Source: Miscanthus floridulus
Taxonomy: Eukaryota > Streptophyta > Magnoliopsida > Poales > Poaceae
Reading direction: 5' to 3'
NCBI RefSeq assembly: GCF_019320115.1
Contig: NC_089591.1
Location: 20,748,502-20,812,501 of the forward strand
Length of the DNA stretch: 64,000 nucleotides
Shown: positions 57,541 through 64,000 of the stretch, piece by piece
How positions within the stretch are numbered: the stretch's first letter is position 1
How the letters are laid out: every line of letters begins with the position of its first letter
Made by a program: the position numbers and the translations under genes
The notes under the pieces: model-generated
The model's database searches: none
Told to the model about the DNA's origin: nothing
The model's input: only the letters and a program-made list of their open reading frames with translations

Positions 57541-57636
57541 CCTCAAGCAGCAGGCGATGGGAGTCCTCGAGCAGCAGGCGACGGGAATCCTAGAGCGGCG
57601 AGTAGAGGAAGTCCTAGAATGGCAGGTGAAGGAGAG
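57541..57636 (+). repeat. 24-bp minisatellite inside the antisense gene
   Basis: Four 24-bp units at 57541, 57565, 57589 and 57613, the first two nearly identical (cctcgagcagcaggcgacgg) and the last two diverged. A period of 24 keeps the reading frame, so the gene would gain 8 residues per unit. Confidence 0.75.
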
Positions 57637-59322
57637 GCCGACAGTGGAGAAAGCAGGACCTCCACCCTAGAGCATGGGAGTCGACCCCATAGTTGCACCT
57701 AGGGGCTCGAGTATGAAGTGCCGGTTCAAGAAATTGTACTGGTAGACCAGGCCATAAGTATCCTTGCCTTGAAGTTAGTTTGCCCTCATTTCTTATCTGT
57801 TTTTGGCGATTGACGAGCTGATCTGATGTAGAGCGAGATGTATGGAGGATCCAGCCTAGCCTGTCCAGACTGGCGAGTAGCCGAAGGCTGGCCCCGAGGT
57901 GGAGGAGATGCTGGTGGACCCCATCCTGGAGTCCTTGGGTGTTCGGCAACCTAAGGAGGAGTCAAATGCTCCTTCTACTTAACTTGGCAATGATGAATGG
58001 TTGGCATCGATAGTAGACGGATCAGTGGCAGTGCCTGAGGCAACGACATGAACCACCGGGTCCTCAGGAGTAGAGGCTGGAGTTGCCAGAATCTATAGCA
58101 GAGAAGCCTACAGTGCTGGAGGAGCAGACAGCGCTCGCTGAGGCATCAGAGGGTGTGGTCGAACATGCTATCTGGCCACCGACGCCCCAAGTGATGCCCC
58201 CTAGCTACGGCGGAGGAGGACGAGGTGGAGGAGATCGAGTGTAATGAACCTCGACCCCAAGCTATCCGAATCCTCCAAAAGCGCAGCGATGAGGTGGTGG
58301 TTATTGAGGAGGAGGAGGACACCACCAGGGAGCTTAGCAGATTGGAGTCTGCCCTTGCTAGGGTGATGAAACAGATCAAGGTCAGTAATACGTCTGGAAT
58401 GCTCCTCTTTAACGTTGGAGACCAGAGTTCTTCTTCATAATCTTAGCATTTTTGCAGGGAATAACTCGGACTGCCGAGTAGCGGCGCTAGCTAATAAAGA
58501 GGATGGAACCCCTTACCAAGGAAAATGAAAAACTCAAGGAGGCGATGAACCTTATGGAGAAGAACATCTAGAGGGCCTAGTGCGAACGAGACCTTGCTGA
58601 GTCCAACACGTGGGACCTGGAGTACCAGAAGGGGGTCCTGTCCAAGCAGCTGGCGGCTACATCCGAGCCACTGGCGGCTACGTCTGAGACGCTGCGGGGC
58701 AAGTCTAAGCAGTAGACGAATGCTTCCACACAACTGGAGCAGAAGTTCGAGCAGCTTAGAAGCATATCCAAACAGAAAGCAGGTACAATATATCGATGAA
58801 TGTACATTGTATTGCTGAACAGCCATATTTTTGGTGATTACTATTGTGCTTGTAGAGCAAGACGTGGAGCTCGGCCAGCTACGCCAGGCCCTTGAACAAC
58901 TCCGAGAGGAGAAGGCGAAGGAGACAGGGTTCAATGTGTTAGAGCAGGATGCCTGGACCCAGAGGGACAAATTTGATGCCATAGTTGCCAAAGTCAAACC
59001 AGTGCTCGACTGCGTCGACCTAGAGGTGGCTCCTTAGCCTAAATGCAGGCCACTGCATCTAGACATCATCATCGAAAGGTGCAAGACGACATGGGAGAGC
59101 TTCAACTGTGACGCCGTTGTTACCACCATTACTCATGCTCTTATAGTGGTTTGGTCCCACTATCCATCCGTTGACCTACAGGTGATAGGTGTTGGATTTG
59201 TCGAAGGGATGGGTGAGGCAAAGACCCAGCAGCTAGAGGATGAGGTGGAGGATGCGGTGAAGAATCTGGCCAGCGACATCGACCTATTTAGCGAGACAGA
59301 CAGCGATGGTAGAGCTCGGTGA

Positions 59323-60252
59323 TCTGCTCAAAGAGTATTATCTGTAACATCTGGAGAGGGTAGTTAGAGCGCGTGAGAGCACAGAAAACATTTATGTATT
59401 TGTATAAATGTTATAAAGTGCATGTTAATGTAGCTTGCTCGTATTTGCGGCGAAAAATCGTTGTAGTAATAACCCTAATGCAATTATACGTAATATAAGT
59501 AGCATCCAAGCAGTTAGTTCATTACTAAACTATTTGGCCTTAGCTAACCCATATTCTATAACATCGAGCGCGGAGCCTGTGCACGTGTAGGAGGAACAGG
59601 CATCACCAAGGAACCACAGCCGACCACCCATAACATAGAGCGCAGAGCCTGTAGCACATGTAGGGAGAAATTGAAGACTGGGTCTTCTCCAAAGAGCGCA
59701 GAGCGTAACATGTGCTGCTCGGCGGTTGGCGAAATACTTGGAGATAAACATAGTATAAGTGGCGTCTAAGCAGTTAATTCTTTACTGAGCTCTCGGCCTT
59801 GGCTAGCCCATAGTCCATAACGTCTAGCGCAGAGCCCGTGCATGTGTAGGAGCAATAGGCATGACCAAGGAACCACAGTCAACCACCCATAACGTAGAGC
59901 GCGAAGCCCATAGCACGTGTAGGGAGAGATCGGAGACTAGGTCTTTTCCATAGAAGAATAGAATAGAACATATGCTGCTCACTGATCGGCAAAATATGTT
60001 GGAGATTTAGAGAAAAGTGCTCGGTGATTTGGAGAAACCTGTTTGATGAAATACGATGGTGATTCGGAGAAACATGTTCGGCGATTTGGAGAAATGTGTT
60101 CGATGATTTGGAGAACTTGTTTGGCGAAATACGATGGTGATTTTGTATTGGAGTTCGTTATAGAGTAGTGTAGAGCTCAGCGACCATAAGTGGAGATTAA
60201 ACGGTAATGGAGAAAAAGTGGAGACAAATTATGGAGACCAAAATTTTATTCA
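59323..60252. repeat. Tat spacer with 260-bp tandem duplication and 22-bp repeats
   Basis: Follows the stop of the antisense gene and holds its 3' UTR. Units at 59501-59760 and 59761-60003 repeat with a 260-bp period (shared ccaaggaaccacag, cacgtgtag). Then 22-bp units of the type gatttggagaaatgtgttcg occur at 60004, 60026, 60061, 60083 and 60105, with a 13-bp spacer gaaatacgatggt after the second and fifth. No gene. Confidence 0.7.
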
Positions 60253-63200
60253 TCACAAAGTGGAGAGTACATATCTGGGGAGTTTCAAGGATAGAACGTA
60301 GAGGTGCTCGATGTGCCATGAATTGGGAATATCGATTCCATCTAAGTCACATAGGCGATAAGCACCTGGTTGGGTAACCTCTTTAACGACGTAAGGCCCT
60401 TCCTAGGGGGAGGATAGCTTGTGCATTCCCTTGGTCTTTTGTTTTCTATGGAGAACGAGGTCGCCGACAACAAATGAATGACCTTTGATGTTGCGGTTGT
60501 AGTACCTCCGTAGTACTTCTAGATATTTGGCTGTGCGGACGTAGGTGATTAGGCATTCTTCCTTGTCCCTGTCGACGTCCTCTATCCGAACAGCTACAGC
60601 TTGCTCTTCATCATAATTTTCCACCCTAGGTACTCAGAAGGCAATATCCACTAGTAATATGGCTTCTGATCCATAGACCAAGAAATATAGAGACACACCG
60701 GTACTACGACTAGCTTGAGTGCGCTCCCAGACCATAGCTGGTAGCTCCTTGAGCCATCTACCCGGATGCTTTTCTTCTTTCTAATATAGCCTCTTTTTTA
60801 GGGCATCAAGGATCATGCCATTCGCCCGTTCGACCTGACCATTGGCTCTAGGATGGGCAACGGAGACGTATTTGACGAAGATGCACCGGTCTTCGCAGAA
60901 GTCCCAAAAGTGATGGCCAGTAAATGTAGTTCCAAGGTTGGTGATGATGTTGTTCGGGAGACCAAATCTGTGGATGATATCTTCGAAGAGCTCGACTGCT
61001 TTCTTTGCAGTAGCTGAGACGAGCGGTTTATACTTGATCCACTTGGAGAACTTTTATGGCGACATATATGTATCGGAAACCACCTGGTGCTAGCTTGAAA
61101 GGCCCAATCATATCTAGTCCCTAGCATGTGAAGGGCTAGGAAGCTAGGATGGTCTACAGCTCTTGTGCCAACACATGTATTTGCTTGGCGAAAAATTAGC
61201 ATCCTTCACAATGTCGGATGAGGTCTTCTGCATTAGAGATGGCCATGGGCCAGTACAAGCTAGCTCAGAAAGCTTTGCCGACCAGTGTTCTCGAGGCCAC
61301 ATGGTTGTCGTAGGAACCAGAGTGAATTTCGAGAAGTAGCTTCACTATGTCTTCTTAGGTGATGCATTTTTGTAGTATCCCTTCCTTGGCACTTTTCCTC
61401 ATCAAGTTGTCATCCACAAGTACATAATGCTTGCTTCAATGGATAAGGCATTTGGTTTCAGTCTTATCGGCGGGTACTTCGGCACTGGAGAGGTACTTGA
61501 TGAACTGTTCCCTCCAATCGGCGGTCGGCGAAGGTACTGTAACTACCAGCTGCTCGGTAGGGGAACTTCCTGAATTTCATTATATTCCTTAATGAATGGT
61601 GCTAGAAGATCTTGAACGAAGACCCTCGGTGGAATCGCAGCGTGAGAGGAGCCTAACTTAGATAAGTGGTCAGCAAGCTGATTTTGATCGCGTACCACAT
61701 GGTGGTACTCGATACCGTAGAATTTCCCTTCAAGCTTCCTGATTTTGGCGTAATATGCATCCATCTTTTCACTAGAGCAGGACCAGTCTTTATTGAGCTG
61801 GTTGATGACCAGTGTAGAGTCCCTGTATGCCATGAGGCATTTGATGCCGAGTTCGACGGCTATACAGAGTCCGTGGAGACATGCTTCGTATTCAGCGGTG
61901 TTGTTGGAGGTCGAAAAGTGTATCTGGAGAACATATCAGAGCTTATCCTTGGTCAGTGTAATGAACAGAATGCCTATACCAGTACCATTGATGTTGAGGG
62001 CGCCGCCGAAGTACATCACCCAGTGCTCGGGGAAGGTGGTGGCAATGGGCTCTTGGATCTCAGTACACTCAGCAATCAAATTAGCAAGCGCTTGAGACTT
62101 GATGGTAGGCCTGCTTCTGAATTCAATGGAGTAAGTGTCGAGCTCGATAGCCCACTTGATGATACGGCCATTGGCCTCTTTGTTGCAGAGAATGTCCCCA
62201 GAGGGAACTTAGTGACCATGGCGATCTTGTAATACTCGAAGTAGTGGTGGAGCTTGCACGACGTAATCAGGACGGCATATAGCAGCTTCTGGACCTAAGG
62301 ATAACGAGTCTTGGGCTCGTTAAGAACCTCGCTAATGAAATATACCGAACATTGCACCTTATAGGCGTGCCTAGCCTCCTCACATTTGACCACAATGGTT
62401 GTGCTGACAACACGAGAAGTAGCGACGATGTAGATCAGGAGAGTTTCATCTAGCCGTGGCGTCGTCATGATCGGAGGCTTTGTTAGGAACAACTTGAGCT
62501 GCTTGAAGGCTGTGTCTGCCTCCTCCGACCAGGAAAAGCGCTCAGAAGCCTTGAGGAGTTTGAAGAATGATAGCCCTTTTTCATCGAGGCGCGATATGAA
62601 GCGGCTTAAAGCAGCCATGCAGCCTGTAAGCTTCTGTATATCCTTGATGCATGTTGGTCGTTTCATGTTGGTGATGGTGGAAACCTTGTTAGGATTGGGC
62701 TCAATGCCTCATGCGCTAATGATGTAGCCTAGGAGTATACCGAATGGAACTCCAAAGATGCATTTTGAAGGGTTCAGCTTCCATTAGTACCTTTTAAGGT
62801 TGGTGAATGTTTCTTCGAGGTCGGCGATAAGATCATCGGCAGTCTTGGACTTGACGACCACATCATTGATATAAGCTTCGATGTTGCGGCCGATCTATTG
62901 ATCAAGGCACATCTAGATAGTCCTTTGATAAGTCGCCCCAGCATTCATGAGTCTGAAGGACATGGTGGTGTAGCAGTATGCACCGAACGGCATAATGAAC
63001 GATGTCTTGATCTGGTCTTCATCCTTGAGGGAGATCTGGTGATAGCTAAAAGTAATAATCGAGGAAGGAGAGTAGTTCACAGCCAGCGGTGGAGTCTACA
63101 ACCTCATCTATCTAAGGCAGATCGAAGGGGTCTTTAGGGCAGTGTTTATTAAGATCAGTGTAATCAACGTACATTCTCCATTCTTTATTCTTTTTTCAAA

Positions 63201-64000
63201 CGAGAATGGGGTTTGCTAACCACTCAAGATGATACACTTCTTTTATGAATCCAGCAGCTAAGAGCCATTTTATTTCTACCCTAATAGCCTCCTTGTCTGG
63301 CATGAATCGACAGAGTTTCTGCTAGATTGGTTTGGCGGTCGGCGAGATATTCAAGGAGTGCTCGATTTCTCCCGTGGTACCCCTGGCATGTCTGTAGGTT
63401 TCTAAGCAAACACATTGACGTTGGCACGTAGGAAGGAGATGAGCGTGCTTTCCTATCCGGGGTTAAGGTGAGCCCCAATCTTCATGTCTTAGAGGGGTCA
63501 TCGAGTCCGAGGCCGACCTCCTTTATTTCCTTGGACTTAGCAGGGGTGTGTGGAGGCTCCAGCTTTGGGATCTCCATGTCATCGGCGGGCACCGTCTTGG
63601 CTTTGGTGACCATGTTGGCCATCTGGATGGAGAGGTCGGTGGCTTCGGCGAGGGTGAGACTCTTTGTCTCGTAGGCATAGGCAATGAAGAGGTTAGCCCG
63701 TAGGGCCAGGACTCTTGCAGGCGAAGGCATCTTTAGCACAGATACACGTAGTGTGGTACAACCATGAACTTGGCTAGAGCTGGTCGACCAAGTATGGCGT
63801 GGTAGGCGGTGTTGAAGTCGGCGACGTAGAAGTTGATGTGCTCAACACGGTAGTTGCTTGTCGTGCCAAACTATACTAGCAGGGTGATCTCTCCAAGTGG
63901 TTTGGATGCCCTACTAGGTACAACACCCCAGAAAGGAGGAGTCTGAGGGTGTGAGATCTGTCATCTTGAGGCCCAGCTCCTTTAGGGCTCCAGCGAAGAG
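60253..64000 (-). pseudogene. Tat-element pol: protease end, RT, RNase H, second RNase H, integrase (5' part outside window)
   Basis: From right to left: protease end YHAILGRPALAKFM (63830 region) and a linker frame (LTLAEATDLSIQMANMVTKA). RT includes YINDVVVKSKT at 62873-62845; the first Asp of the usual Y-x-D-D is Asn (62865-62867). RT connection and RNase H come next (MKRPTCIKDIQKLTGCMAAL, TTPRLDETLLIYI), then the second RNase H-like domain (DSTLVINQLNKDWSCSSEKM, HHVVRDQNQLADHLSKLGSS). Integrase shows GLDMIGPF, a two-base loss near 61060, IITNLGTTFTG with the second catalytic Asp changed to Asn (60937-60939), NGQVERANG and the C-terminus HSFVVGDLVLHRKQKTKG. A TGA ends it at 60253. Two RNase H regions in a row mark the Tat lineage. 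Many stops and at least two catalytic residues lost. Confidence 0.85.

Larger units (their letters stand above)
43871..59322 (+). pseudogene. Antisense intron-containing gene of the Tat element (Transposase_28, 'putative gypsy-type transposon')
   Basis: Plus-strand gene facing pol, split by the chromovirus at 44427/56696. It begins MAPKKGAMKPKKARPKKADA, then the family core WVPSRMGKAELNRLVEAGVL, GWRLASGEPF, LHPNTILHVSIFIHFCKAYL and LKGWNTRWFYMKQS, resuming at HPAIHYDADHI and MEQVMELLGLIKGVKTN. The C-terminal half is a Glu/Gln/Lys-rich coiled coil (LTKENEKLKEAMNLMEKN, LGQLRQALEQLREEKAKE) and ends LFSETDSDGRAR. Four GT-AG introns are visible only on the plus strand: 57018-57101, 57758-57831, 58381-58457 and 58783-58855. 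Decay: TGA at 44108 and 44117, a one-base loss near 44160, and TAG at 56743, 58479, 58488, 58569, 58578, 58713 and 59035, each where CAG would restore the frame. Function unknown. A gene on the opposite strand after pol is known from Tat elements such as maize Grande. Confidence 0.7.
42425..64000 (-). mobile_element. Tat-lineage Ty3/gypsy retrotransposon carrying an antisense gene (right-truncated by the window)
   Basis: Minus-strand order from the right edge: protease end, RT, RNase H, second RNase H-like domain, integrase (64000 to 60253); a repeat-rich spacer; a plus-strand intron-containing gene (59322 back to 43871); a second spacer with tandem repeats; a 3' LTR of about 470 bp. Dual RNase H, short LTRs, tandem repeats around the 3' region and an opposite-strand frame after pol fit the Tat lineage (RIRE2- or Grande-like). 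The chromovirus 44428-56695 is nested within. gag, primer site and 5' LTR lie beyond 64000. Confidence 0.8.

Noticed and set aside
60813..61202. 129-residue minus-strand Ser-rich frame in the Tat integrase region
   Set aside because: It is a shadow: the integrase reading (VELFEDIIHRFGLPNN, NGQVERANG) runs in another frame of the same strand after the two-base loss near 61060.

Overview
The window is plant nuclear DNA made almost entirely of nested LTR retrotransposons. The families are typical of panicoid grasses, most likely an Andropogoneae genome (sugarcane, sorghum, Miscanthus or maize relatives). No intact host gene, rRNA, tRNA gene or CRISPR array was seen. All assignments were read by eye from translations and repeat structure, without any database search.

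Left edge (1-2293): remains of what looks like a Mutator-like DNA transposon. The basic C-terminal tail of a plus-strand protein faces a convergent minus-strand fragment of a GRF-type zinc-finger gene. A candidate terminal repeat and a fragment of a common grass MITE follow.

Copia block (2294-40844): two minus-strand Sirevirus-type elements, one inside the other. S1 (2294-40367) carries S2 (16275-29240) in its reverse transcriptase, with a 5-bp target duplication (cttcc/cttct). S1 was also hit by three solo LTRs. One is a 2.4-kb Sirevirus LTR of a second family (6837-9247, duplication CCCTA). The other two are 4.6-kb and 5.0-kb Gypsy LTRs (9581-14216 and 35069-40113, duplications GCTat/GCTgt and AAAAC). 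S1 and S2 both have gag, pol (protease, integrase, reverse transcriptase, RNase H) and a third reading frame between pol and the 3' LTR, in the env-like position. That frame is preceded by its own GC-rich leader, a TATA-like motif and a cluster of GACCGGACGC palindromes like the one in the LTR promoter. The right LTR of S1 runs straight into another S1-type internal region (S3), so S1 and S3 are a tandem sharing one LTR. S3 breaks off at 40844, with a copied 24-bp filler, against a truncated LTR of the second Sirevirus family.

Gypsy block (42425-64000): a minus-strand Tat-lineage element (short 3' LTR, tandem repeats, pol with two RNase H regions) runs off the right edge. Between pol and the 3' LTR it carries a plus-strand, intron-containing gene of the 'putative gypsy-type transposon' (Transposase_28) kind. 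A 12.3-kb Tekay/Del chromovirus (44428-56695) is inserted in that gene. The chromovirus has 4.4-kb LTRs and has lost RNase H and most of its integrase.

Every coding region is decayed. Many premature stops are TAG where the paralogue or the reading context points to CAG, as expected from deamination of CHG-methylated cytosine. Relative order: S1 first; then S2 and the solo LTRs into S1; the Tat element into the truncated Sirevirus LTR; the chromovirus last into Tat.
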